A stretch of 37,637 nucleotides of DNA from Acidobacteriota bacterium. Lineage in GTDB: Bacteria; Acidobacteriota; Terriglobia; 20CM-2-55-15. The translations under genes were made by a program, and so were the position numbers. This document shows positions 16,619-25,061 of the stretch, in pieces; the first letter of the stretch is position 1, and every line of letters begins with the position of its first letter. The stretch is from assembly GCA_003223875.1 (NCBI GenBank), contig QHWY01000229.1, positions 1-37,637 on the forward strand, read 5' to 3'. The notes under the pieces were generated by a model, which saw nothing but the letters and a program-made list of their open reading frames with translations, did no database searches and was not told where the DNA came from.

Positions 16619-16800
16619 GTGAACGTCTTACTTTCCATCTTCGCGTCGGACATTCTTCCTGTCTTCCTTATTGCCGGCGCGGGATTCTTGTTTGCGCACT
16701 CGAGTTCGACGCTGCCCCCACATTTGTGACAAGCGCAGTTTTTCTTTCAACGTTTCTCAGTTCGCTGACGCTGACACCACTGCTCGCCTATCTCGGATAG
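16619..16800 (+). pseudogene. AEC-type transporter remnant, internally deleted
   Basis: Two fragments in different frames resemble opposite ends of an auxin efflux carrier (AEC) family permease. From GTG 16619 the reading VNVLLSIFASDILPVFLIAG, then AGFLFA, looks like the first membrane helix and stops at TGA 16727. Immediately after, in another frame, TSAVFLSTFLSSLTLTPLLA runs to TAG 16798 and looks like the last helix of the same family. Roughly 250 or more residues between them would be missing. This is judged from pattern alone; a chance hydrophobic stretch is the alternative. Confidence 0.5.
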
Positions 16801-16813
16801 ACGGGGGAAATTC

Positions 16814-16847
16814 GAGGGGCGCACCCCGAATTCGGGGTGCGCCCCTC
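16814..16847. repeat. Perfect 34-bp palindrome between convergent genes
   Basis: Arms 16814-16830 and 16831-16847 are exact complements with no spacer (GAGGGGCGCACCCCGAA and its complement), flanked by AAATTC and AATTTT. It lies between the recG/remnant 3' end and the stop of the minus-strand metallo-beta-lactamase-fold gene. It may be a bidirectional terminator or another REP-type palindrome. With no unpaired centre it would extrude only with a strained loop. Confidence 0.7.
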
Positions 16848-16861
16848 AATTTTCGCTAGCT

Positions 16862-18427
16862 CTAGTTGCCTTCAGGGCCGGCCGGACGCGAACGCGCTGC
16901 CGCTGGTCCGACGGTGCGTTCGAAATCGGCTTGCGAACTCGGATTGCCGTGGATCGGCACATGCTGGGAAACATCGAGCTTGAGCCGCTTGATGTTGTTG
17001 TAGAGCGATACCGAGTTCGGGCTGACATTCTCGACCGGCGTGCCGGCCGCTGGCGGCCCCATGTCCGCGTTAATGAGAATCTTCGACTTGGGCAGATACA
17101 CGATTGCCATGTCGCCCGCGTGATTGAAGCCTTCGACATGGTAGCTGATCACCGATTGATCGCCGTCGCTGATCGCATACCGGTCCCGATACGTCTCGAG
17201 CTTCCCTGGTCCGGGACCCGTCGTCGCAAATGGGAATTGCGACAGCCGGTCCGGACTGAGAGTCCGCGACTGCGGTACAAGCACGACCCTTTCGTAGAAG
17301 TTTTTGTTCAGCTCATTCGTAACAATCGTAGCGCCTTCGGCGTAGGCCGCACGGATGCCGCCTAAATGATCCCAGTGATGATGTGTGTTGACGACGTACC
17401 GGATTTGCTTGCCCGGAATGAGCCGTTTGGTTTCGGCGATCACCGCGTTGCTGCGCGCATCGTCCAACGGAGTTTCGATGATGGCCGCGAAGTCCTTGAA
17501 CTCGACCGCGATGCTGTTATGCGAGCCGCCGGCGATCAGCCACACGCCATCGGCGAGTTTCGTGGTCTGAATGTTGACCTTGGGGGCCCCCGCATTGCGC
17601 ACTGCGTCGGGGACCGTTAATGATGCAATCTCGACGTTCGCCTTCACGTCGCTGGCCGTGACGTCCATGTAATTCATGCCGCGCACGAGTGGATGATCGC
17701 CCTGATGCATATGGATATGGAACGGCGCCTTAATGCCATTGCCGATATCTTTCCACTCGGTGTAGCGGATCTCCACCTGCATATCGCCCATCACCGGGCT
17801 TGGAATCCAGGTGACCACGCGCTCGAGCATATTCTGCGCATTGAACTCCCCCGTCGCCCTGTACTTGCCCATTGCCGTGAAGCCGACGACCCGCAGGTTC
17901 CTGCCTGCGCCGGTAAATTCGCGATCGCTCACGGTCGCGTTCGGATCCGCGAGTGCCGCCTTGATGAAGCCATGCGGGCTGACCCAGATCATGAACTGGC
18001 GCATTTCGGCCTGATCGTTCTGAGCCTGCGGCTGGCCCTGCGCGTTCAAGTTCCAGGCGTAATTGCCGTTGACGAATGTCGTCCCCCGCTGCTCGCCGTT
18101 GATGGGAAAGCCGGCGCCGCCGCCGCGCGGCGGGTTGTTACCTTGCACACGCACCATCTCTTCTTTGGCGGCCTTGCTGCCGTAGTCGATGGTTTGCGAA
18201 TAGCTCTTCATGTCCACGCGCGGCCAATCGTCCGCCGTCGTGAAATTCTGACCGAGATAGCTTATCCGGCCCGTCCCGGTGTACTGAATCCTATTGACTT
18301 TGCTCGCGCCGACGGCAGTGTCGGCCGCCTGCAGCAAGGCTCTTGCATTCTGGGCGGCTGCCGGCACCACCGCCAGCCCCAGCACGAGAGCCGATACTGC
18401 AACGAATGTCACGAGTACGTTTCTCAT
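16862..18427 (-). CDS. Secreted metallo-beta-lactamase-fold hydrolase
   Basis: This 521-residue exported protein has a signal peptide (about residues 1-26, ending AAAQ). A roughly 250-residue N-terminal region of the type often found on Acidobacteriota MBL proteins is followed by an MBL-fold domain (about 285-500). The zinc-binding motif is THHHWDHLGG, with later metal-ligand candidates in EGFNHAGDMAIV (His), ILINADMG (Asp) and QHVPIHG (His). The substrate is unknown; a beta-lactamase role should not be assumed. The start at 18427 (MRNVLVTF) is preferred over 18460 because GGGAGG lies 7 nt before it and it directly precedes the signal peptide. It is divergent from rsmD across 83 bp. Confidence 0.85.
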   Translation of the reverse strand: MRNVLVTFVAVSALVLGLAVVPAAAQNARALLQAADTAVGASKVNRIQYTGTGRISYLGQNFTTADDWPRVDMKSYSQTIDYGSKAAKEEMVRVQGNNPPRGGGAGFPINGEQRGTTFVNGNYAWNLNAQGQPQAQNDQAEMRQFMIWVSPHGFIKAALADPNATVSDREFTGAGRNLRVVGFTAMGKYRATGEFNAQNMLERVVTWIPSPVMGDMQVEIRYTEWKDIGNGIKAPFHIHMHQGDHPLVRGMNYMDVTASDVKANVEIASLTVPDAVRNAGAPKVNIQTTKLADGVWLIAGGSHNSIAVEFKDFAAIIETPLDDARSNAVIAETKRLIPGKQIRYVVNTHHHWDHLGGIRAAYAEGATIVTNELNKNFYERVVLVPQSRTLSPDRLSQFPFATTGPGPGKLETYRDRYAISDGDQSVISYHVEGFNHAGDMAIVYLPKSKILINADMGPPAAGTPVENVSPNSVSLYNNIKRLKLDVSQHVPIHGNPSSQADFERTVGPAAARSRPAGPEGN

Positions 18428-18510
18428 ATCGTTCCTCCCGAAGTCTGTGAAAGATCGCAAATTTCCGCTAAGGCTATCACAAGTCGCCGCAGCGAACTAT
18501 TGTGTAGGGT

Positions 18511-19065
18511 ATGCGAATTATTTCCGGTAAGTTCAAGAGCCGCCGTTTGAAGGGGACGCCGCCTATGGGCGTCCGGCCAACGAGCGACAAGCTGCGAGAA
18601 ACCTTGTTCAATGTCCTCGGCGCGCGAGTCCAGGGAGCGGTATTCCTCGACGGCTGTGCGGGAGCCGGCGCGATCGGAATCGAAGCGATTAGCCGGGGCG
18701 CCGAGTTCGTTTATTTCGTCGAACAATCCCGAAAGGCGTGCCAGATCGTACGTGAAAATTTGAACGCGCTCGAAATTCAGGAAGGATTCAAGGTAATGGA
18801 GATGGATCTCATGACAGCACTGCATGTTCTGGATACGCGCTTCGATATCGCGTTTATCGACCCACCCTACGATCGTGAAGATCTATATGAACGCGTGTTA
18901 GACGCGTTCGGAAGCGCCCCCTGTCTTGCCGCAGAGGGTCTTTTAATTCTCGAACACTCGAAGCGCAATATGCTGCCGGAAGCTTCAGGAAAGCTGAGGA
19001 AAATTCGCTCTCTTGTGCAAGGTGATGCAGCACTGGCATTCTATAGCTCTTTGGAGGACGCGTGA
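18511..19065 (+). CDS. rsmD: 16S rRNA (guanine966-N2)-methyltransferase RsmD
   Basis: RsmD methylates G966 of 16S rRNA using S-adenosylmethionine. The 184-residue product begins MRIISGKFKSRRLKGTP and has PTSDKLRETLFNVLG, the SAM-binding glycine loop DGCAGAGAIGIEAISRGA, and the N6/N2-methyltransferase catalytic motif DPPY. It overlaps coaD by 4 bp (GTGA), the common rsmD-coaD pairing. No Shine-Dalgarno is evident; a weak TATTGT lies 7 nt before the ATG, so a very short leader is possible. Confidence 0.94.
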   Translation: MRIISGKFKSRRLKGTPPMGVRPTSDKLRETLFNVLGARVQGAVFLDGCAGAGAIGIEAISRGAEFVYFVEQSRKACQIVRENLNALEIQEGFKVMEMDLMTALHVLDTRFDIAFIDPPYDREDLYERVLDAFGSAPCLAAEGLLILEHSKRNMLPEASGKLRKIRSLVQGDAALAFYSSLEDA

Positions 19066-19550
19066 CGAGAGCGATTTATCCCGGTTCGTTCGATCCGCTG
19101 ACGTTCGGTCATGTGGACATCATCGAGCGCAGCGCCCGGTTATTCGATAACATCATCGTCGCAATTCTCACCAATGCCCAAAAGGCGCCGTTGTTCAGCG
19201 TGGACGAACGCATCGAGATCATGAACCAGATCCTCAAACCGCGCTTCCGAAACGCGGAAGTGGATGTCTTCCATGGGCTGCTCGTCGATTACGCTAGGCA
19301 GAAAAAGGCGCAGGTGATCGTCCGAGGAATTCGCGCCGTCACCGACTACGAGTACGAATTTCAAATGGCACTGATGAACCGCAGGCTGACGCCGGACATC
19401 GAGACCGTCTTCATGATGCCTGCCGAGAATTATTCTTATTTGAGCTCGCGGCTCGTGAAAGAGATTGCAGAATTGGGCGGATCCGTAAAAGGTCTCGTTC
19501 CCGAAATTGTCGAAAGCCGCCTAAAACAGAGATTCAAGAAAGAGAAGTAA
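19062..19550 (+). CDS. coaD: Phosphopantetheine adenylyltransferase
   Basis: CoaD adenylates 4'-phosphopantetheine to dephospho-CoA, the fourth step of coenzyme A synthesis. The 162-residue length is typical. The nucleotidyltransferase motif GSFDPLTFGHVDII contains the H/TxGH signature. Further family motifs are VRGIRAVTDYEYEFQMALMN and YSYLSSRLVKEIAELGGSV. The start is GTG, overlapping the rsmD stop by 4 bp, so translation is probably coupled. The aminotransferase gene follows 4 bp after the stop. Confidence 0.96.
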   Translation: MTRAIYPGSFDPLTFGHVDIIERSARLFDNIIVAILTNAQKAPLFSVDERIEIMNQILKPRFRNAEVDVFHGLLVDYARQKKAQVIVRGIRAVTDYEYEFQMALMNRRLTPDIETVFMMPAENYSYLSSRLVKEIAELGGSVKGLVPEIVESRLKQRFKKEK

Positions 19551-19554
19551 CCCC

Positions 19555-20730
19555 ATGAACCTCGCAACCAGAATTTCGCGCATTTCCGTTTCGAAGACGA
19601 TGGCGGTCATGGAAGCTGCCATCAAACTACGCGAGCAGGGAATCGATGTCGTGGACTTTGGCCCAGGCGAACCGGATTTCCCGACGCCGGAAAACATCAA
19701 GCAGGCAGGTATTCGTGCCATTCAGGCCGACTTTACGAAATACACGGCGATCGGCGGAATCAAGGAACTGAAGAAGGCGATCGTCGATAAACATGCGCGA
19801 GAATTTGGTTCGAAGTATGAACCCTCCGAATGCGTCGTCAATATCGGTGGCAAGCACGCCATCTTCAGCATATTTGCGGCAGTTGTAAACGAGGCTGATG
19901 ACGTCGTCATCCCGACACCGTACTGGGTGACTTTCGCGGATATCGCGCGTTTTGTGGACTCGAATCCCATCTTCTTGGCCACGAAGGAATCCGACGGCTT
20001 CCGGCTGACGGCCGAAATCTTAGAGCCTGCGCTGACACCAAAGACACGACTCGTGGTTTTGAACTCTCCCAATAACCCGAGCGGCGCAGTTGTTGATGAC
20101 GCGGAATTCGGCAGAATCGCCCGGCTCTGCCGCGAACGTAATGTTTATCTTCTGTCCGACGAATGCTACTCGCATTTCCTATACGATGGCCGCAAACCGT
20201 TTTCCGTTGCCTCCTACACGGACATGAAGAGTCACATCATCATCGCTGGATCCGTTTCAAAAACCTATTCCATGACCGGCTGGCGCATCGGCTACGTACT
20301 GGCCATGCCCGAGATCATCAACGCGATCGTGAAATTGCAAAGCCATTCCACCTCCAATCCAACCTCCATATCGCAGAAGGCCGCGCTGGAGGCTCTGACC
20401 GGTCCTCAGGAGTCGGTCGGCATCATGCTCGCCGAATATGCCCGGCGCAGAAAATTCGTCTTGGACCGTTTGCGCGCGATTCCCGGAGTGAAATGTGCGG
20501 AACCCGGCGGCGCTTTCTATGCCTATCCCAACATCTCAGCAGCGTTTGGGCGCGGCGGGATCCGGGACAGTGTCGATTTCTCAGCGAAGCTTCTGGAAAA
20601 GGCTCACGTCGCCGTCACACCGGGTGAAGCGTTCGGAACACGCGAGCACGTTCGGATTTCCTATGCCACTTCGATGGAACAGCTTGACAAAGGTCTCAAA
20701 CGCATCCACGAGTTCACGGGAAGCCTTTGA
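19555..20730 (+). CDS. Class I pyridoxal-phosphate aminotransferase (aspartate type)
   Basis: The 391-residue enzyme belongs to fold type I aminotransferases, subgroup I-gamma, typified by bacterial aspartate/prephenate aminotransferases. Features are VDFGPGEPDFPTPENI near the N-terminus, NSPNNPSGAV (Asn contacting the cofactor), LSDECYSHFLY (Asp pairing with the pyridine nitrogen), and the PLP lysine in GSVSKTYSMTGWRIGY. The substrate-carboxylate arginine is in EHVRISYATS. Substrate is inferred as aspartate with 2-oxoglutarate, but aromatic or prephenate activity is possible. It is the third gene of a tight unit with rsmD and coaD and is convergent with mutY, one base separating the two stops. 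Confidence 0.9.
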   Translation: MNLATRISRISVSKTMAVMEAAIKLREQGIDVVDFGPGEPDFPTPENIKQAGIRAIQADFTKYTAIGGIKELKKAIVDKHAREFGSKYEPSECVVNIGGKHAIFSIFAAVVNEADDVVIPTPYWVTFADIARFVDSNPIFLATKESDGFRLTAEILEPALTPKTRLVVLNSPNNPSGAVVDDAEFGRIARLCRERNVYLLSDECYSHFLYDGRKPFSVASYTDMKSHIIIAGSVSKTYSMTGWRIGYVLAMPEIINAIVKLQSHSTSNPTSISQKAALEALTGPQESVGIMLAEYARRRKFVLDRLRAIPGVKCAEPGGAFYAYPNISAAFGRGGIRDSVDFSAKLLEKAHVAVTPGEAFGTREHVRISYATSMEQLDKGLKRIHEFTGSL

Positions 20731-20731
20731 A

Positions 20732-21661
20732 TTACTTTTGAGCAGACTTTACCTTCCAAATCTTCCGCGTCAGCGAAGAAATGGGGATCGCGTCGATTTG
20801 TTTCCAGGCGAGCTGTTCCGGCGAAAGCCGGCCCTCAACCACGCTCACGTCCAGACGATGATGCGTGATCGTGTGATGGCATTCGCCGATTTTCTTGAAT
20901 GATCCAGAGGGCAGTTCCGGATACATCGGAAATTCCCACATGCCGTCGACAGATTTCATGAGAAACCGAGTGCCCCTTCGATGAATGACCGCGAATAAAT
21001 GCACCTGGACCGTGGCCGGCCGCTTTTTTACCAGGGGGATCTTCTCCTGCATTCCTGTTTTGAATGCCGCGCATGAGATTTGAAGCGGGCACAATAAGCA
21101 GCGCGGCGATCGGAACGAACAAACCTTTGCTCCCAATTCCATCAGAGCCTGATTGACAAGACGAGGCTCCCCTTCGCGGACGGCGCAAGCCGCCGCGTCC
21201 CACAGGGCTTTAGGATTGTCTTCGGTCCACCCATAAAGGCGCGAAAGCACGCGCCTGACGTTTCCGTCCACCACCGGGTAGGGTTCATTGAAAGCGATGC
21301 TGAGAATCGCGCCGGCCATGTACTGGCCGATTCCGGGAAGTCCGAGAAGCGCTTCGTAATCGGCCGGGATCTTTCCGCCATGCTTCGCCACAATCTGGCG
21401 CGCCGCCGCGATCAAATTCTTTGCGCGGCGATAGTAGCCGAGGCCGGCCCACAGCGTGAGAACTCGCTCCTCATCGGCCTTGGCGAGAGCTTCAATGGAG
21501 GGCAACTGCCGGATGAATCGTTCGTAATAGGGAAGCGCCGTCTCGACCTGCGTCTGCTGAAGCATGACTTCCGAGATCCACACCTGATACGGATCGTAAG
21601 ACGTTCGCCACGGCAGCGGCCGTTGATTTTCTTCAAACCATTTGATGAGCGGCTCGAGCAC
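20732..21661 (-). CDS. mutY: A/G-specific adenine glycosylase MutY
   Basis: MutY removes adenine mispaired with 8-oxoguanine. The 309-residue product has the HhH-GPD glycosylase domain (about residues 25-190) with the catalytic glutamate E31 in SEVMLQQTQ, the helix-hairpin-helix LPGIGQYMAGAIL and the catalytic aspartate in VVDGNVRRVL. The 4Fe-4S cluster cysteines are spaced C-x6-C-x2-C-x5-C (CSFRSPRCLLCPLQISC). The C-terminal NUDIX-like domain for 8-oxoG recognition follows (about 215-305). GTG is the start. Its first 29 bp overlap the end of the radical SAM gene, suggesting coupling. Confidence 0.95.
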   Translation of the reverse strand: MLEPLIKWFEENQRPLPWRTSYDPYQVWISEVMLQQTQVETALPYYERFIRQLPSIEALAKADEERVLTLWAGLGYYRRAKNLIAAARQIVAKHGGKIPADYEALLGLPGIGQYMAGAILSIAFNEPYPVVDGNVRRVLSRLYGWTEDNPKALWDAAACAVREGEPRLVNQALMELGAKVCSFRSPRCLLCPLQISCAAFKTGMQEKIPLVKKRPATVQVHLFAVIHRRGTRFLMKSVDGMWEFPMYPELPSGSFKKIGECHHTITHHRLDVSVVEGRLSPEQLAWKQIDAIPISSLTRKIWKVKSAQK

Positions 21662-22766
21662 TGTCTTTCATCTCGTTTTCGATTTTCTTGATCTGAACGA
21701 GGTGGGTTGGATTGAAAGGAAGAGAAGGATAGTAGCAGTTGCTTTCATGCGTGCAGAAACAGCCGTTGGCGACCCGATCGCGCCGGGCATCCATCGCGGG
21801 CGAATACCACAGCTTTGAAAAGTCCCAATTGTAGTCGCGCAGATTCGCGACCGAGTCCAGGATCTCGCAACTCGACACGGTCCCCTCATCGTAAATTACC
21901 GCGCCTGCGCTTCCCGCCCAGCACTGAAGCTGAGGCCGTCCTTCCAGAGCGGTCTTCGCGATCAGTTCGTGCATGTAGACATCGATTGCGGCCTTGAAGA
22001 AGCCCGCATCGCCGGTGTAGTTGTTCTTGATGGCGGCATGACGTGAATCTTCGCCGATGAGGCGCGAGAGCTTGTCGTACCGTGACTTGTCGATGATCAG
22101 CTCCTTCGGACGCGCCGACGGCGGCCGGATATAGTTGAAATTCACCTTGTCCGGCTTCAGCTCGTACTTGAGGAAGTCGTACCACTCGAAGATGCGATCC
22201 TGGTTGCTGTTCATGAAGCACGTGCAGGTCTGCACATCGAGCCGCGGGTGGTCTTTTTTGATGGCCTGAAGCTTCCGCGCGGTGTCGATGACGATATCCC
22301 AGCTTCCCGCTTTCTGACGGATCGCTTCGTGGTCTTCCTTCAAGCCGTCGATGCCGAGCGCGACCGTGACGTTCAGGTTCGGACATTCGTCAAGGATGCG
22401 CGTGACATCGGGAATGATCCGTTGCTGGATCTGGCCGTTCGACATCAGGTAAATCGATTCGAGCCTGTTGTTCTTGTAAAAAGCGTGAGCGATTTCGGGA
22501 AGGTCCTTTCGCGTGAAAGGTTCCCCGCCTGCAATGATCAAGACTCCAAGGTTTGCGCCAAGCGTTTCGCTGATGCGGGCTACCTGCGCTGCAGTCATTT
22601 GGAGTTTCTTGCGTGGCTTGTCGTCCAATTCGTCCGTAAAGAAGCAATGGACGCAACGCATGTCGCAGACGGAAGTAATGAGGATGTTTAGAAGGATCGG
22701 CGCAAACGGCCGCCCGGTCGCCATCCGCGCGTACCGCTTCAGAATCTCTTTATGGTGAAAATCCAT
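21633..22766 (-). CDS. Radical SAM protein, function unknown
   Basis: The 377-residue protein has a radical SAM core with the 4Fe-4S motif CDMRCVHC (C-x3-C-x2-C, near residue 35), the glycine-rich SAM region IIAGGEPFTRKDL, and further barrel strands such as NVTVALGIDGL. A C-terminal region has additional cysteines (SCEIL, GCFCTHESNC) that could bind an auxiliary cluster, as in SPASM-type proteins. This resembles peptide- or cofactor-modifying enzymes, but no substrate peptide is visible nearby. The start at 22766 (MDFHHKEI) is preferred to 22820 because an extended -10 promoter lies between the two. It is probably cotranscribed with mutY. Confidence 0.82.
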   Translation of the reverse strand: MDFHHKEILKRYARMATGRPFAPILLNILITSVCDMRCVHCFFTDELDDKPRKKLQMTAAQVARISETLGANLGVLIIAGGEPFTRKDLPEIAHAFYKNNRLESIYLMSNGQIQQRIIPDVTRILDECPNLNVTVALGIDGLKEDHEAIRQKAGSWDIVIDTARKLQAIKKDHPRLDVQTCTCFMNSNQDRIFEWYDFLKYELKPDKVNFNYIRPPSARPKELIIDKSRYDKLSRLIGEDSRHAAIKNNYTGDAGFFKAAIDVYMHELIAKTALEGRPQLQCWAGSAGAVIYDEGTVSSCEILDSVANLRDYNWDFSKLWYSPAMDARRDRVANGCFCTHESNCYYPSLPFNPTHLVQIKKIENEMKDSARAAHQMV

Positions 22767-22782
22767 GCCGCTCGAACGGGTG

Positions 22783-22791
22783 AGTATAGCA
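22783..22791 (-). promoter_or_regulatory. Extended -10 promoter for the radical SAM gene
   Basis: On the minus strand TG-C-TATACT ends 16 nt before the ATG at 22766. No clear -35 is seen, as expected of an extended -10 promoter. It supports the shorter start for the radical SAM protein. Confidence 0.4.
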
Positions 22792-22835
22792 TGGGCGCGA
22801 AGCGGCGGAGGATAGTTCAAATCTGCCGATCTGCC

Positions 22836-23008
22836 GCCCCCTCCGGGGCTGTTATATCCATGAACACGAACACCCAGCGCTTGCGCGCTGGGTGTCTGCT
22901 CACGCCGCTTCGCGGCTTTTCGTCGCCGCGAGGCGGCGGAAAGAGATCAGCCCAGCCCGCAAGCCTTGGGAATGCGTCTCTTCCTCCCGCGCCCAGCCCC
23001 GAAGGGGC
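22836..23008. repeat. Multi-hairpin repeat element, copy B
   Basis: Six small hairpins follow one another: GCCCC/GGGGC (22836-22849), ACACCCAGCGC/GCGCTGGGTGT (22870-22895), GCCGC/GCGGC (22904-22916), CGCCG/GGCGGCG (22924-22938), CCCAG/TTGGG with loop containing CGCAAGC (22951-22970) and GCCCC-GAA-GGGGC (22996-23008). The last three match copy A at 14414-14505 in order and spacing. It fills the gap between the first VWA gene and the radical SAM gene. No open frame or homology to a protein is visible. Similar hairpin arrays occur as dispersed repeats in Acidobacteriota, from memory. Confidence 0.7.
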
Positions 23009-23029
23009 GGCAGAAGACCCATCTCGCGC

Positions 23030-24004
23030 TTACTGGTTGCTGGAAACCGGTTCGGCTTTCGGGGCGTAGTAGCCTTGCTTAGTGTGCCAGGTGATCTTTC
23101 CCGAATTTTTCGGCGGATTCACTTTGACCGCAACTTCGCGGTAGGTCCCATCGAGCTTCGCATTGGTGGGGGTGTAACTGATCGTGTAATGATTGCGCAG
23201 ATCGTGAGCAATATGTTTTACCAACTCTTCCACTTCGTCGATATTCTTGGGAAAGAACGCTTGCCCGCCTGTGATCTCCGCAAATTTTTGCAGGTCTTCC
23301 TTCGCTTTTTTTGAAGGAGCTTTCTTGAATAGGCCTCCGCGCTGATCGTTCTCTTCGAGCAGACCGATCGTGTAGAGCGTGACCTTCGACTGCTTCAGGA
23401 CCTCAATGACTTTGTTGAATCCGTATTTGCTGACATTGTCTTCACCATCCGTGATCAGCAGCAGGGCTTTTTTGTCCTTCTTCCCGCTCTTCACGTGATC
23501 GGCGGACAGGTAGACTGCGTCATACAGAGCCGTTTCGCCTCGCGCATCGATGTTGTCCAACGCATCGATCAGATCGCCAATACTGCCGGTGAAGTCTTGT
23601 TCCAGGTATGCCGAATCATCGAAGTTCACGATGAACGTTTCGTCATCCGGATTGCTCTCGCGCACAAAGGCCAGCGCCGCGCTATTCACGCGCTCGCGCT
23701 TGTTACGCATACTCCCGCTGTTGTCGATGGTCAGTCCGAGACTCAAAGGAATATCTTCGTGCTTGAAGCTCTTAATCGTCTGCGGAACTTTGTCTTCAAA
23801 GATCTGGAAATGATCTTTCGTCAGCCCGTTGACCGGCCGGCCTTCCCGGTCGAGAACCGAAATCGGCAATTGTACTTCGAGCGTTTCGACGCTCAGGGTG
23901 TATCCCTTGTCATTTTGGTTCTTCTGGGGCTGAGGTCGTTCCTGCGCGAAGAGGACAAACGAGAATAGAACGATGACTAAAACAAAAATGGATTTCCGAT
24001 ACAT
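23030..24004 (-). CDS. Secreted VWA-domain protein (Acidobacteriota type), paralogue 1
   Basis: The 324-residue product has a signal peptide (about residues 1-20, ending LFAQ). A short beta domain with LPISVLDREGRPVNGLTKDHFQIFEDK resembles the head of VWFA-related acidobacterial domain proteins. A von Willebrand A domain (about 85-290) follows, with a complete MIDAS motif DNSGSM, a later Thr in GETALYDAVY and Asp in LITDGEDN. The C-terminus NPPKNSGKITWHTKQGYYAP is shared with its neighbour. It probably binds a ligand through a divalent metal in the periplasm or at the surface; the ligand is unknown. It lies 12 bp after paralogue 2. Confidence 0.88.
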   Translation of the reverse strand: MYRKSIFVLVIVLFSFVLFAQERPQPQKNQNDKGYTLSVETLEVQLPISVLDREGRPVNGLTKDHFQIFEDKVPQTIKSFKHEDIPLSLGLTIDNSGSMRNKRERVNSAALAFVRESNPDDETFIVNFDDSAYLEQDFTGSIGDLIDALDNIDARGETALYDAVYLSADHVKSGKKDKKALLLITDGEDNVSKYGFNKVIEVLKQSKVTLYTIGLLEENDQRGGLFKKAPSKKAKEDLQKFAEITGGQAFFPKNIDEVEELVKHIAHDLRNHYTISYTPTNAKLDGTYREVAVKVNPPKNSGKITWHTKQGYYAPKAEPVSSNQ

Positions 24005-24016
24005 TTCTCGAACTTC

Positions 24017-25009
24017 TTAATTCTTAGTCGAGGCAGCAGCGGCGTCGGCCATCGCCGCATAATATCCGGATTTCGATCGCACGTTCAGGTGCTGGATGCC
24101 CTTTGGAGGATTGATCTTCAACCGGAGCTTGCGCCACTTTCCGTCCTTCGCAGCATTCGAAGAATGATACCCGACCACGTACTGGTTCTTCAGCTCCACA
24201 GCAATCTTTGTGCAGATATCTTCCAGTTCATAGACTGAATCGGGGAAGAACGCTCGCCCTCCGGTGAGGTCCGATAATTCTTCAATCATTGCGCGGCCCG
24301 TATGGCCTGCGCCCAACTGCGAATTCCATTGGTCGACGATACCGATTGCGTATATTTGCACGTCCTGCTCTTTGACGAACTCTTTGACGTTCTGGAACGT
24401 ATAACGGCTGCGATTGTCCTCGCCATCCGTGATCAGAAGGAGCGCTTTCTTCGGATTGGTGCCGGCCTTGACTTTCTCGAGGCCCACGTAGACAGCGTCG
24501 TACATTGCGGTCATGCCCTTTGCGGGCGTGAAGATCAATTTACTTTGGAGCTTGGAGACGTCGGTCGTGAAGTCGGAGGCGACCTCGGGACGATTCGCGA
24601 ACTCGACAAGAAAGAATTCGTCCTCGGGATTGCCCGTCTTCAAGAATGTCACGGCGGCGTCGCGTGCCGTCGTAATTTTGTCTTTCATGCTGCCGCTAAC
24701 GTCAAAAATCACGCCGATGCTGATCGCGACGTCTTCAGCAGAGAAGTACGCGATCTTCTGTTCGAACTTATCTTCCCAGATCTGAAAGTGTTCCTGGCCC
24801 AATCCGCTGACGTACCGATTGAGCGAATCCGTGACCGTAGCGTTCACAAGAACCAGATCTACATCGACTTTTAGCGTTTGAGTTGGCGGCGCTTTGTCGG
24901 CAGAGGCTTCTTGCGCGTTCTGAATCCGTCCCGCGCGGGCGACCACCAAAGCGGGAACTGCGATTACGAAGAACGCAGCTGCCATGAAAATCCAGCTTTT
25001 GCGAGTCAT
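24017..25009 (-). CDS. Secreted VWA-domain protein (Acidobacteriota type), paralogue 2
   Basis: The 330-residue product has a signal peptide (about residues 1-26), the same N-terminal beta domain (VDVDLVLVNATVTDSLNRYV, LGQEHFQIWEDKFEQK), and a VWA domain with MIDAS DVSGSM and LITDGEDNRSRY. It closely resembles paralogue 1, sharing the block MYDAVY/LYDAVY, the TGGRAFFP/TGGQAFFP stretch and the tail INPPKG...KSGYYA. This indicates a tandem duplication. The start at 25009 (MTRKSW) is preferred because AAGGAG lies 9 nt before it; the ATG at 25018 abuts that sequence. It is the first gene of the minus-strand unit. Confidence 0.88.
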   Translation of the reverse strand: MTRKSWIFMAAAFFVIAVPALVVARAGRIQNAQEASADKAPPTQTLKVDVDLVLVNATVTDSLNRYVSGLGQEHFQIWEDKFEQKIAYFSAEDVAISIGVIFDVSGSMKDKITTARDAAVTFLKTGNPEDEFFLVEFANRPEVASDFTTDVSKLQSKLIFTPAKGMTAMYDAVYVGLEKVKAGTNPKKALLLITDGEDNRSRYTFQNVKEFVKEQDVQIYAIGIVDQWNSQLGAGHTGRAMIEELSDLTGGRAFFPDSVYELEDICTKIAVELKNQYVVGYHSSNAAKDGKWRKLRLKINPPKGIQHLNVRSKSGYYAAMADAAAASTKN

Positions 25010-25061
25010 TGGCCCCATCTCCTTGGGTTGCCCTGCTGGGTATCTCCTTTGAAGTAATCAC

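Noticed and set aside
16606..16800. Short intact 64-residue protein after recG
   Set aside because: The first half is out of frame with the transporter-like N-terminal helix, and only its end looks like a real membrane helix; a deletion remnant explains both parts.
16862..18427. Antibiotic-resistance beta-lactamase
   Set aside because: Only the general MBL fold and zinc motif are visible; the large N-terminal region and the lack of family-specific motifs argue against a true beta-lactamase.
17693..18550. 285-codon plus-strand frame opposite the metallo-beta-lactamase-fold gene
   Set aside because: The minus-strand reading has a signal peptide, Shine-Dalgarno and zinc motif; the plus-strand product shows no recognisable fold and runs into rsmD.
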